Of a stretch of DNA of 39,217 bases, positions 25,120-33,448 are shown in pieces (the stretch's first letter is position 1; each line of letters starts with the position of its first letter). The position numbers and the translations under genes were made by a program. Below the pieces are notes generated by a model. That model saw nothing but the letters and a program-made list of their open reading frames with translations, did no database searches and was not told the origin of the DNA. The stretch is taken from positions 1 to 39,217 of the forward strand of contig CAMLRV010000002.1 in assembly GCA_946482495.1 (NCBI GenBank), written 5' to 3'. Source of the stretch: an uncultured Flavobacteriia bacterium (GTDB lineage Bacteria > Bacteroidota > Bacteroidia > Flavobacteriales > Flavobacteriaceae).

Positions 25120-25250
25120 GTGCCAATGAATATGTCAATTAAAAATAAGTGGCATATTGGCACACTAAATGCTCATTCAGGATTTCTCTTGATGAGGAAC
25201 TTTAAGTGTGCTAATAAATCTGTCCAAAAGATTTTCATTACACAAATATC
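25120..25250 (-). promoter_or_regulatory. Structured 5' leader upstream of hmgA with two competing helices
   Basis: On the minus strand a near-consensus -7 box GATATTTG (25243-25250) would start a leader of about 160 nt. Helix A pairs 25206-25211 and 25201-25204 with 25160-25169 (one bulge) and encloses an inner 5-bp stem, 25192-25196 with 25172-25176. Helix B pairs 25156-25163 with 25120-25127. Both need bases 25160-25163, so they exclude each other. A 21-codon frame starts at 25238 (MKIFWTDLLAHLKFLIKRNP...) and ends inside helix A. Neither helix is followed by a T run. Regulation of hmgA-hppD by this leader is inferred; I cannot assign it to a known riboswitch. Confidence 0.4.
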
Positions 25251-25302
25251 GGAAAAAATATTTTTTTTAAACTGATAATTGTCATAAAATTTAAATCCAA
25301 AA

Positions 25303-25329
25303 AAAACGACTTCCATTGGAAGTCGTTTT
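25303..25329 (-). terminator. Terminator of the APC permease gene
   Basis: A perfect 12-bp stem, 25303-25314 with 25318-25329, has a 3-base loop. On the minus strand it continues into a long T run. It overlaps nothing and sits 5 bases after the permease stop. Confidence 0.85.
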
Positions 25330-25334
25330 AAGTA

Positions 25335-26798
25335 TTATTCTTGGTTGTTGTTCAGTTTTGAATTTCGTTTTCCGTATAAGAAATACACTAAGATTCCGAT
25401 TGCTAACCATCCTAAAGATAGTAATTGTGCATCGTGACTTAAGTTAATCATTAAATACGTATTAATTAAGATTCCACAAATTGCAATTACTGGTAAAGCA
25501 GGAACTTTGAAAGTACGCTCTAAACCTGGTTGTTTCACTCTTAAAATCCAAACTGCGATACAAACCATAGTAAAGGCAAATAAAGTACCGAAACTTGTCA
25601 TATCTGCTAATTTGTTAATAGGTGTAAAAGCAGCTACGATAGAAATAAATCCACCTAAAATCATTAAGTTGTTTTTTGGTGTACCAGATAATGGATTTAC
25701 TTTAGAGAACACAGAAGGAATTAATCCATCTTTAGACATTCCTAAGAAAATTCTAGATTGTCCCATAATCATAACCATTAATACTGAAATTAAACCAACC
25801 GTTGCAGCGATAGTAATAATATAACCTGCCCAAGCTTGTCCGGCAATATCAAAGGCGTATGCCACTGGTGCTTTAATAGCTTCTGGGAATTTTCCTAGTG
25901 GGTTAAAATCTTGGTAATTCATCATACCAGTTAATACTAATGATACTAAAATATAAAGGATAGTACAAACTAATAATGACGCGATAATTGCAAAAGGAAC
26001 ATCTTTTTTAGGATTTATAGCTTCTCCAGCTTGAGTAGAAACGGCATCAAAACCTACATAAGCAAAGAAAATTGCCGCAGCTCCTGAAATAATTCCACTC
26101 ACACCATATGCTTTGTGTGTTCCAGCTTTGTCAACAATTTCAGTAGCAGCTGGGATAAATGGATCCCAGTTGTCCATATTAATAAAGAATGCTCCAGCAA
26201 GAATTACGAAAATAACTGCAGATACTTTTAAAAGTACAATGAAGTTATTCGCACTTGCAGCACCTTTTGTTCCTTTCACAAGGATAGAAATTACTAAAAG
26301 TACAATTAAAAATGCTGGTAAATTCATAGAAAAACCTTCACCAGTATAACTAGCAGGATCTGTCGTTAACCATTCTGGTAATTTGATATGAAACATTTTG
26401 AGAAGTTTATTGAAGTATCCTGACCATGAAACGGCAACCGTCATGGAACCCATGGCATATTCTAGAATTAATCCCCAACCAATAATCCATGCAAAAACTT
26501 CACCAATAGTTCCGTATGCGTAAGCATAAGCAGAACCTTCAACAGGTAAAATTGAAGCAAACTCTGAATAACATAATGCAGCGAATACACAAGCAATACC
26601 CGCAATGATAAATGAAATAGCTAAAGCTGGTCCAGCATGGTAATAAGCTCCTGTTCCAGTAAGTACAAAAATACCACCACCAATAATAGCTCCAATACCT
26701 ATAGCTGTTAAGCTCCATTTACCTAGAACTCGCTTTAATTCACTTTTTTTCATATCAGCTTCAAATGCTGAAACTGGTTTAATTCTCCAAATTGACAT
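25335..26798 (-). CDS. APC-superfamily amino acid permease (CAT-like)
   Basis: A 487-aa inner-membrane transporter with about 12-13 hydrophobic segments. The first helix region contains AIGIGAIIGGGIFVLTGTGA, the substrate and ion-binding signature of APC transporters. GPALAISFIIAG and YSEFASILPVEGSAYAYAYG follow, as in the cationic amino-acid transporter group (YfnA/CAT type). The GQSRIFLGMSKDGLIP segment and the late TSFGTLFAF helix also fit. The substrate cannot be decided from sequence. Its place beside hmgA, hppD and kynA allows aromatic or general amino-acid uptake. It is transcribed alone, with a perfect -7 box upstream and a terminator downstream. Confidence 0.9.
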   Translation of the reverse strand: MSIWRIKPVSAFEADMKKSELKRVLGKWSLTAIGIGAIIGGGIFVLTGTGAYYHAGPALAISFIIAGIACVFAALCYSEFASILPVEGSAYAYAYGTIGEVFAWIIGWGLILEYAMGSMTVAVSWSGYFNKLLKMFHIKLPEWLTTDPASYTGEGFSMNLPAFLIVLLVISILVKGTKGAASANNFIVLLKVSAVIFVILAGAFFINMDNWDPFIPAATEIVDKAGTHKAYGVSGIISGAAAIFFAYVGFDAVSTQAGEAINPKKDVPFAIIASLLVCTILYILVSLVLTGMMNYQDFNPLGKFPEAIKAPVAYAFDIAGQAWAGYIITIAATVGLISVLMVMIMGQSRIFLGMSKDGLIPSVFSKVNPLSGTPKNNLMILGGFISIVAAFTPINKLADMTSFGTLFAFTMVCIAVWILRVKQPGLERTFKVPALPVIAICGILINTYLMINLSHDAQLLSLGWLAIGILVYFLYGKRNSKLNNNQE

Positions 26799-26821
26799 AA
26801 AGTAATAATTTTTTGTTGCGC

Positions 26822-26829
26822 CAAATATA
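26822..26829 (-). promoter_or_regulatory. -7 promoter box of the APC permease gene
   Basis: TATATTTG on the minus strand is a perfect TAnnTTTG box. It predicts a start near 26815 and a leader of about 18 nt before the ATG at 26798. It lies in the 69-base gap after the patatin gene, so the permease is not dependent on that gene's mRNA. Confidence 0.65.
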
Positions 26830-26867
26830 TGATTTTTTCGCCTAAATAACCAAACGAAAAATTTTTA

Positions 26868-29120
26868 TTAGAAAATGAAGCCTAAATTAAACCAAAAACC
26901 AGAAAAATGTGTTTCAGGAGACCAAGTGTATTTAATTTCAACTGGACCAATAAGTGTTTCTAATCCATAACCCAATCCAAATCCAGTAAATGAAGGTTTG
27001 TTTAGCCAATTTTTAGTGGAATTAAAGATAAAATCGCCTACAATGGAAGCGTTGTATGTAAAGTTAAAGTGGTTTTTTTTGTAAAATTCATAATCAATTA
27101 CTGAACTGGCTTTTACATATGAATTTCCGCTTAAACTTAAAAAATCATATCCGTAAAAAGGACGAATGTTATTGGTATCTTTAAATCCATAACCACCTAA
27201 TACAAAATCAAAATAAGGTAAAGAGGAATACCCAACTTTAAATCCTCCTTCGTTTTGGATGATAACAGAAATTTTCTTGATTGGTTCAAAAGCCAAAGCC
27301 ATGTCAGCTTTCGCAATTGAAAATTTATTAAACTGATTCGAAAAATCAGATGAATAAAAATAATAATTGAAATTACTTTTAAAATACCAACCTTTATTTG
27401 GGAAAAATTTATTGTCAAACGTATCGTGATTTAAAAAACCGAAAAACGACATGTAATTGCTGTTTTCTATAGTTTTATTTGCATCTGGTAAATTTTCTGA
27501 CTTTAAGGTCAGATTTTGAAATTCTACACCACCACCAATATTATATTTTCGTAAGAATACCGTTTGAAGAAAAACTCTATTGTTTAAACTAGAATAATCT
27601 AAATTTATTTTTTCGAGGTTATTGTTTAAATAATTTTCAATTCCAAAAGCATTATTTACGTTTTTATTAAACTTATTTAAAAATGAAGATGCACCAAAAC
27701 TAAAATAATATCCATTGTCAATTAAGTAGTTGAAATCGTATCTGAAATTGTCTCCTAAAATCATATCGAAGGAAACCATATCATTTTTTGAAAATAATTT
27801 TTTATGCGTGATGTTTATTAATGCACCGCTTTTATATAATTCGTCGTAGTGTAAAGCAAATTTTAAATAGGTATTTATCTTATTTTCTTTCAAGTCAATG
27901 AAAATATTATTTTCGTCAAATTGATAATGAATAGAACTAAAATTTTGTGTGTTATTTAAATTTTGAATTCCAGTTTGAAAATTTTTAAAACTAATTTTAG
28001 AATTAGGTTTAAATCTTAGTTTTCCAAGAATGTAAGCTCTTGTATATTTTTTTAGATCTGTAAAACCAATTTCACCAATAGAAATAGAATCTCCAACTGT
28101 ATTTAATTCTGGTTTTATATAATTTGAAGTTTTTAATTTTTGAAGTTCATTTAGCGCATCTTTGGCAGCATTTTCTCCATTAGTAATAATTCTTTTTCCG
28201 CCATTAAATGATAACACGGTAAAACCTTTAATATCTGGTTTGATGTAAATATCAGTAAGTTTTCGCTTACTGTCCATTTGGCCTTGCGTATTAAAGTTAG
28301 AAATTTGCCCAAAAATAGTGGTTATTCCCTGAAGATCTTTTCTAGTTTTTAGCTCTTCTTGAACATCTACACCAATAATAATTTCGGCACCTAATGCTCT
28401 TAGTTGCTCCACGGGATAGTTATTGGTCACACCACCATCAACTAATAACCGACCATCAATTTCAATTGGATAAAACAAACTTGGAATCGATCCACTAGCC
28501 ACTAAAGCTTGAGATAAAATACCTTTATCTAAAACAACTTGTTCACCTGTTTCAATATCAGTGGTCATACAGAAAAAAGGAATCGGTAATTTTTTAAAAT
28601 CTCTAACATCTCTAACATGATAGGTGAGTTGTGATAGAAAATTATAATTATACAATCCTTTTGAAAGTGCGTTTGGTGTTTCTAATTTAAAATTTTGAAA
28701 AGGAAGCGTTAAGGCGTAAATATCATCATTTCTTTTATTGATAAGTACTTTTGATTTTCTAGGAATATTGTCTTGTACTAAATCGTCAATATTTAAAGAT
28801 TTAAAAATAGAATCTAATTGTTTGCCCGTATAGCCAGAAGCATATAATCCACCAACAATTGCCCCCATACTGGTACCGCCGATATAGTCGATTTTAATTC
28901 CTAAAGAATCAATCACTTTTAATACACCAATGTGTGCCAAACCTTTCGCGCCACCACCAGAAAGTACCAAGCCAATTTTTGGTTTTTGAATGGTATCTTG
29001 TGCTTGAGTTGAATAAGAACCAAGTAAAAAGGTAAAAGTAAAAAGTACTAAATAAGTATACTTAGCAACTAAGCTAGCTACTTGGCTCTTTTTACTTTTA
29101 ACTTGTTTCTTTATGATCAT
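26868..29120 (-). CDS. Patatin-like phospholipase with C-terminal outer-membrane beta barrel
   Basis: A 750-aa protein. The signal-peptide region (about 1-41, ending STQAQ) is followed by a patatin domain, about 47-320, with oxyanion motif GGGAKG (55-60), nucleophile S84 in GTSMG and the catalytic D228 in VDGGVTNN. A linker resembling a POTRA-type domain (about 330-420) leads into a C-terminal region rich in alternating aromatic strands and ending GFWFNLGFIF, typical of a 16-strand Omp85-like barrel. This is the PlpD-type layout. It should hydrolyse phospholipid acyl chains at the outer membrane or cell surface. Its first codons are made of inverted 7-bp repeats. It starts 3 bases after uvrC and is probably cotranscribed with it. 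Confidence 0.88.
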   Translation of the reverse strand: MIIKKQVKSKKSQVASLVAKYTYLVLFTFTFLLGSYSTQAQDTIQKPKIGLVLSGGGAKGLAHIGVLKVIDSLGIKIDYIGGTSMGAIVGGLYASGYTGKQLDSIFKSLNIDDLVQDNIPRKSKVLINKRNDDIYALTLPFQNFKLETPNALSKGLYNYNFLSQLTYHVRDVRDFKKLPIPFFCMTTDIETGEQVVLDKGILSQALVASGSIPSLFYPIEIDGRLLVDGGVTNNYPVEQLRALGAEIIIGVDVQEELKTRKDLQGITTIFGQISNFNTQGQMDSKRKLTDIYIKPDIKGFTVLSFNGGKRIITNGENAAKDALNELQKLKTSNYIKPELNTVGDSISIGEIGFTDLKKYTRAYILGKLRFKPNSKISFKNFQTGIQNLNNTQNFSSIHYQFDENNIFIDLKENKINTYLKFALHYDELYKSGALINITHKKLFSKNDMVSFDMILGDNFRYDFNYLIDNGYYFSFGASSFLNKFNKNVNNAFGIENYLNNNLEKINLDYSSLNNRVFLQTVFLRKYNIGGGVEFQNLTLKSENLPDANKTIENSNYMSFFGFLNHDTFDNKFFPNKGWYFKSNFNYYFYSSDFSNQFNKFSIAKADMALAFEPIKKISVIIQNEGGFKVGYSSLPYFDFVLGGYGFKDTNNIRPFYGYDFLSLSGNSYVKASSVIDYEFYKKNHFNFTYNASIVGDFIFNSTKNWLNKPSFTGFGLGYGLETLIGPVEIKYTWSPETHFSGFWFNLGFIF
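29019..29107. repeat. Inverted arrays of 7-bp repeats inside the patatin signal-peptide codons
   Basis: On the plus strand four heptamers of form NNNNAG(T/G) run from 29019 to 29046: ACCAAGT, AAAAAGG, TAAAAGT, AAAAAGT. Four heptamers of form (A/T)CTTNNN run from 29080 to 29107: ACTTGGC, TCTTTTT, ACTTTTA, ACTTGTT. The two arrays are in inverted orientation and include a perfect 12-bp inverted repeat, 29034-29045 with 29088-29099. The whole element falls in codons about 5-34 of the patatin gene. Confidence 0.65.
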
Positions 29121-29123
29121 GAA

Positions 29124-30911
29124 TTATTGTTTTTTGTAAAATTCGGTAATTTTTTTTGCTTTTGAAAGTCCAACCACATCGGAAATTTCTTTTTCAGTTG
29201 CTTCTTTTAATCTTTTGACACTTTTGAAGTGAGAAATTAAGGCAATCATGGTTTTTTCGCCAATTCCAGGAATACTTTCCACAGATGAATTTAAAGCAGA
29301 TTTACTTCTTTTGTCTCTGTGATGTGTGATGCCAAATCGGTGTGCTTCGTTTCGTAATTGTTGTATAATTTTTAGTGTTTCCGATTTTTTATCCAAATAT
29401 AACGGAATTGGATCTTCAGGATAAAATAATTCTTCCAAACGTTTGGCAATTCCGATAATGGCAATTTTTCCACGTAAACCTAAATCTTCTAAACTTTTTA
29501 ATGCCGAAGACAATTGCCCTTTTCCACCGTCAATAATAATTAATTGTGGTAACGATTCATTTTCGTCGAGTAATCTTTTGTATCTTCTGTACACCACTTC
29601 TTCCATAGAAGCAAAGTCGTTCGGACCTTCAACGGTTTTGATATTAAAATGGCGATAATCTTTTTTGCTCGCTTTCCCATCTTTAAAAACCACACAAGCC
29701 GAAACAGGATTTGTTCCTTGGATGTTAGAATTATCAAAACATTCTATGTGTCGAGGTTCTACTGAAAGGCGTAAATCCTTTTGCATTTGTGCCATAATTC
29801 TATTGGTATGACGATCCGGATCTACAATTTTTATTTGTTTCAGTTGGTCTAAACGGTAATATTTTGCATTTCTTTCAGAAAGATTTAAAATTTCTTTTTT
29901 GTCGCCTAATTTTGGAACGGTTATTTTTATGTTTTCTCCTAAATCTATTTCAAAAGGTACGATAATTTCTTTAGATGTCAAATAAAATCGCTCACGAATT
30001 TCCACAACGGCTAATTCTAATAATTCTTCGTCGGTTTCGTCTAGCTTTTTCTTTAATTCAAGAGTATGACTTCGAATAATCGCTCCGTGCGAAATCTGTA
30101 AAAAATTCACATATGCCATCGTTTCATCGGAGACAATCGAAAATACATCTACATTGGTAATCTTCGGATTTAGAATTGTCGATTTCGCTTGATAATTTTC
30201 TAAAACTTCAATTTTATCTTTGATTTTTTGGGCTTCTTCAAACTTCATTTCTGAAGCCAAAACTTGCATATGGTTTTTAAAATCTTTTAAACTTTCTTTG
30301 AAATTTCCTTTTAAAATTTCTCGAATCGCCGTGATTTGATGTTGATATTCTTCCTGTGTTTCCAACCCTTCGCAACCGCCACGACAATTACCAATATGAT
30401 ATTCTAAACACACTTTATACTTTCCAGATTTGATATTCCCTAACGACAAATCGAAATTACACGTTCGTAATGGATATAATTCTTTAATCAAATCTAACAG
30501 GGTGTTTACTGTTTTGAAACTCGTATACGGACCGAAATATTCCGAACCATCTTTTACCATTTTTCTGGTTGGAAATACTCTCGGGAAAGCTTCTTTTTTG
30601 ATACAAATCCAAGGATAGGTTTTATCATCACGAAGTAAAACATTATATCGCGGTTGTAAGGTTTTAATTAAATTGTTTTCCAATAACAAAGCATCGGTTT
30701 CTGTAGGAACAACAATATGTTTGATGGTTACAATTTTCTTAACCAGTACGGAAGTTTTATAATTATCGTGGTTTTTGGTAAAATAAGATTGAACACGCTT
30801 TTTTAAATTTTTCGCCTTACCAACGTATAAAATTTTTCCATCCTTATCATAATATTGGTATACACCAGGATTATCAGGTAAAGTTTGTATTTGGAGTTCA
30901 AGTGGCGTCAT
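29124..30911 (-). CDS. uvrC: Excinuclease ABC subunit C
   Basis: A 595-aa nuclease of nucleotide excision repair that cuts both sides of a lesion after UvrA/UvrB loading. The GIY-YIG domain is N-terminal (GVY at 16-18, YVG at 29-31, with KNLKKR after it). A cysteine cluster (C at about 158, 170, 178, 182) fits the iron-sulfur site seen in many UvrC proteins. A UVR motif follows at about 200-235, then the RNase H-like half with ECFDNSNIQGTNPV and IDGGKGQL, and a C-terminal helix-hairpin-helix near SIPGIGEKT. The ATG at 30911 is preferred over the in-frame TTG at 30917. The patatin gene follows 3 bases after its stop. Confidence 0.96.
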   Translation of the reverse strand: MTPLELQIQTLPDNPGVYQYYDKDGKILYVGKAKNLKKRVQSYFTKNHDNYKTSVLVKKIVTIKHIVVPTETDALLLENNLIKTLQPRYNVLLRDDKTYPWICIKKEAFPRVFPTRKMVKDGSEYFGPYTSFKTVNTLLDLIKELYPLRTCNFDLSLGNIKSGKYKVCLEYHIGNCRGGCEGLETQEEYQHQITAIREILKGNFKESLKDFKNHMQVLASEMKFEEAQKIKDKIEVLENYQAKSTILNPKITNVDVFSIVSDETMAYVNFLQISHGAIIRSHTLELKKKLDETDEELLELAVVEIRERFYLTSKEIIVPFEIDLGENIKITVPKLGDKKEILNLSERNAKYYRLDQLKQIKIVDPDRHTNRIMAQMQKDLRLSVEPRHIECFDNSNIQGTNPVSACVVFKDGKASKKDYRHFNIKTVEGPNDFASMEEVVYRRYKRLLDENESLPQLIIIDGGKGQLSSALKSLEDLGLRGKIAIIGIAKRLEELFYPEDPIPLYLDKKSETLKIIQQLRNEAHRFGITHHRDKRSKSALNSSVESIPGIGEKTMIALISHFKSVKRLKEATEKEISDVVGLSKAKKITEFYKKQ

Positions 30912-30922
30912 TTGCAAGTATG

Positions 30923-30950
30923 CAGTGTTCAGTTTTTAGTATTCAGAAAT
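30923..30950. repeat. Degenerate 7-bp tandem repeat between uvrC and the M14-type gene
   Basis: Four consecutive heptamers are visible on the plus strand: CAGTGTT, CAGTTTT, TAGTATT, CAGAAAT. They lie in the 5' leader of uvrC, between its -7 box and its ATG. The period of 7 matches the arrays at 29019 and 39153, although the unit sequence differs. Confidence 0.5.
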
Positions 30951-30969
30951 TTGACTTGAGAAAGTCTTA

Positions 30970-30977
30970 CAAAAATA
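30970..30977 (-). promoter_or_regulatory. -7 promoter box of uvrC
   Basis: TATTTTTG on the minus strand matches TAnnTTTG. It predicts a start near 30963 and a leader of about 50 nt, which contains the heptamer repeats. Confidence 0.55.
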
Positions 30978-31042
30978 ACAAAAATCTATTGAATTGTTGT
31001 GAAGTAAATTTTACTATTTTAGCAAAAAACATATTTCAAGGC

Positions 31043-32002
31043 ATGCATAAAGAAATTACCATTTTCAACGAAACCATTTTACCAGGAGAAAATAAAACTA
31101 TCAACATGAAAATTGCCAAGCTGCATTCTATGACAGATATCGAAATTCCGATTATTGTAGAAAGAAGCAAAGTTGAAGGTCCAACGGTTTTATTGAGTGC
31201 CGGTTTGCATGGAGATGAAATTAATGGGACTGAAATTGTGCGCCAAATTATCGTTAAGAAAATTAATAAACCCAAATCGGGAACCATCATTTGCATGCCG
31301 ATTATTAATATTTTCGGATTTTTAAATCAAACTCGTGAATTTCCTGATGGTCGAGATTTAAATCGAGTATTTCCAGGAAGTAAAGAAGGTTCGTTAGCGA
31401 GTCGTTTTGCGTATTATATTTTAAAAGAAATTATTCCACATATTGATTATGCCATCGATTTTCATGCGGGTGGCGCGCAACGTTTTAACGCACCACAAAT
31501 TAGAATCGTACCTAATAATGAGGAGTTAAAGAAATTGTCGGATGTTTTTGGAGCGCCGTTTACCTTATATTCGAATAATATTTCGGGTTCGTTTAGAAGT
31601 TCTTGTGACGAAATGGGTGCGAAGATGCTTTTGTTCGAAGGTGGAAAATCAATTGACATTAATTTGGATGTCATTCATGAAGCTTTAGAAGGTACCAAAC
31701 GTTTTTTATCGCATCTAAAAATGTTGCAAAAAAAACACGAGTATTCGGAGCCAAATAAAACCATTTATATTTTAAAATCGGATTGGATTAGAGCCCCATT
31801 TTCTGGAATGTTTCACGGATTGAAAACCATTGGAAGTTTTGTCAAGAAAAGCGAATTAATTGCCACCATTTCTGATCCTTTTGGAAAAGTAGAGCACAAA
31901 GTAAAAGCACCTCATGATGGTTATTTAATTAATGTAAACGATGCGCCAATTGTGTATCAAGGTGATGCGATTTTTCATATTTCCAATCAATTAGAGAAGT
32001 AG
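31043..32002 (+). CDS. Succinylglutamate desuccinylase/aspartoacylase-family (M14-type) zinc hydrolase
   Basis: A 319-aa zinc-dependent amide hydrolase. The zinc ligands are H56 and E59 in GLHGDEINGTE and H141 in AIDFHAGG. GRDLNRVFPG (103-112) is the substrate-binding block of the family. The C-terminal part is a beta domain resembling a biotinyl/lipoyl-like fold (APHDGYLINVND). The start is placed at the ATG at 31043: the frame is open upstream to 30902, but those codons overlap uvrC and its leader repeats. A near-consensus -7 box (TATTTTAG, 31015) is just upstream. The substrate is unknown. In many flavobacteria relatives sit beside RimK-type ligases, but here the neighbour is a decarboxylase. 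Confidence 0.88.
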   Translation: MHKEITIFNETILPGENKTINMKIAKLHSMTDIEIPIIVERSKVEGPTVLLSAGLHGDEINGTEIVRQIIVKKINKPKSGTIICMPIINIFGFLNQTREFPDGRDLNRVFPGSKEGSLASRFAYYILKEIIPHIDYAIDFHAGGAQRFNAPQIRIVPNNEELKKLSDVFGAPFTLYSNNISGSFRSSCDEMGAKMLLFEGGKSIDINLDVIHEALEGTKRFLSHLKMLQKKHEYSEPNKTIYILKSDWIRAPFSGMFHGLKTIGSFVKKSELIATISDPFGKVEHKVKAPHDGYLINVNDAPIVYQGDAIFHISNQLEK

Positions 32003-32054
32003 AATTCAGAATTAAAACCTAACAATTATCATATTTTATCCGAAAATCACAATC

Positions 32055-32062
32055 TAAATTTG
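32055..32062 (+). promoter_or_regulatory. -7 promoter box of the PLP decarboxylase gene
   Basis: TAAATTTG is a perfect TAnnTTTG box. It overlaps the in-frame TTG at 32060, which therefore cannot be the start; the ATG at 32078 about 10 nt after the predicted transcription start is used. Confidence 0.6.
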
Positions 32063-32077
32063 CTTAAAAATTTAGGT

Positions 32078-33340
32078 ATGCACTATTGGAAAAAACTCAC
32101 CCCACAACAAAGACAAGTTAGAATTGATGAAGCTTTAATTCAAAATGTAAATTTTGCAACGGATACTTCATTGGGATTTCCCGCTTCAAGATTAGACAGT
32201 AAAGTGTTTTATGAAGAAGCACCTTTTTTACGAGACGCTCCAACATTAAGAGCATTTGTGGCTAATCCAAATAATATTGGTTGTCACACTTTCGGAACTT
32301 CTGAAAATGCTTTTTATGGCACACAAGAAATTGAACGAGAAGTGTTAAATGTTTTAGCAGTTGATGTATTTAAATTTCAACCCAATGAATTTGATGGTTA
32401 TATTTCTCCTGGCGGAACAGAAGCTAACATTCAGGCCATTTGGGTATTTCGAAATTATTTTTTCAATCATTTTACAGCTAAACTTGAAGAAATAGCCATT
32501 TTAGCGAGCGAAGACACACATTATTCTATACCAAAAGCCTCTAATTTAATGCAAATCGATTGGATTTCCATTCCTGTCGATTTTAATTCTAGAAAAATTC
32601 AGAAAAACCAACTTGAAAATTTAGTTATCGAAGCCAAAAATAAAGGAATTAAATATTTTATTGCCGTTTCGAATATGGGAACAACGATGTTTGGTTCGGT
32701 AGATGATCCAACCGATTATATCGAAGTTTTAGAGAAACATCAATTAGAATATAAACTGCATATTGATGGTGCTTATGGTGGATTTGTTTATCCATTTAGC
32801 AATGAAAATTCAGATATCAATTTCAGTAATGCGAAAATTAGTTCGATTACAATTGATGCACATAAAATGCTACAAGCGCCTTACGGAACAGGAGTTTTTA
32901 TTTGTAGAAAAGGCTTAATTGAAAATGTGTTGACCAAAGAAGCCGAATACGTTGAAGGCATGGATTTAACATTATGTGGAAGTCGTTCTGGCGCGAATGC
33001 TGTTGCGGTTTGGATGATTTTATTTACGTACGGACCATATGCTTGGTTCGAAAAAATTAGCATTTTACTAATGCGAACACAGTTTTTAACCAAAGAATTA
33101 GACGCGTTAAATATTGAATATTATAATTGTCCGTATATGAATATTGTGACGATTAAAGCAGAATTTGTCCCTGAAAATATCGCACATAAATATGGTTTAG
33201 TACCACAGCAACATAACGAAAACAATAAATGGTATAAAATTGTGCTAATGGATCATGTGGAAATCGAACATTTAACTAACTTTATAAATGAAATGAAAGC
33301 TTCTGAAAAGGTAAAAAAAAGACTTACTTCTCACGTTTAA
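32078..33340 (+). CDS. Group II pyridoxal-phosphate-dependent decarboxylase
   Basis: A 420-aa PLP enzyme of the group II decarboxylase family (glutamate, histidine and aromatic amino-acid decarboxylases). Visible features are YISPGGTEANIQAIWVFRNY (cofactor phosphate loop region), HIDGAYGGF with the PLP-pyridine aspartate D230, and the Schiff-base lysine K263 in TIDAHKMLQAPYGTG. It is shorter than typical eukaryotic aromatic decarboxylases and closer to bacterial histidine-decarboxylase-like forms. The substrate cannot be assigned. The gene has its own promoter, 75 bases after the M14-type hydrolase. A shared pathway with that hydrolase is possible but unproven. Confidence 0.87.
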   Translation: MHYWKKLTPQQRQVRIDEALIQNVNFATDTSLGFPASRLDSKVFYEEAPFLRDAPTLRAFVANPNNIGCHTFGTSENAFYGTQEIEREVLNVLAVDVFKFQPNEFDGYISPGGTEANIQAIWVFRNYFFNHFTAKLEEIAILASEDTHYSIPKASNLMQIDWISIPVDFNSRKIQKNQLENLVIEAKNKGIKYFIAVSNMGTTMFGSVDDPTDYIEVLEKHQLEYKLHIDGAYGGFVYPFSNENSDINFSNAKISSITIDAHKMLQAPYGTGVFICRKGLIENVLTKEAEYVEGMDLTLCGSRSGANAVAVWMILFTYGPYAWFEKISILLMRTQFLTKELDALNIEYYNCPYMNIVTIKAEFVPENIAHKYGLVPQQHNENNKWYKIVLMDHVEIEHLTNFINEMKASEKVKKRLTSHV

Positions 33341-33418
33341 AGAACTTGTTCAAAATTTCCTTCTGAGAAAATGTTTGTACAAATGTGTTTTTTCAATTCG
33401 TAAATATAAATAATCGTG

Positions 33419-33426
33419 TAAATTTG
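33419..33426 (+). promoter_or_regulatory. -7 promoter box of the secreted protein/WG-repeat gene pair
   Basis: TAAATTTG matches TAnnTTTG, about 22 bases before the ATG at 33449. It should drive both 33449 and the coupled gene at 34624. Confidence 0.6.
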
Positions 33427-33448
33427 AAATTATTTTATATTTAAGTTC

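Noticed and set aside
25160..25211. Resemblance of the hmgA leader hairpin (ATCAAGAGA) to a SAM-I riboswitch
   Set aside because: Only a short string matches. The four-way junction, kink-turn and conserved purine core of SAM-I are absent, and the downstream gene is not in methionine metabolism.
30902..31042. 47-codon N-terminal extension of the M14-type hydrolase
   Set aside because: It overlaps the uvrC start, runs through the heptamer repeat, and is Cys/Lys/Asn-rich without family similarity. The homologous part begins at the ATG at 31043.
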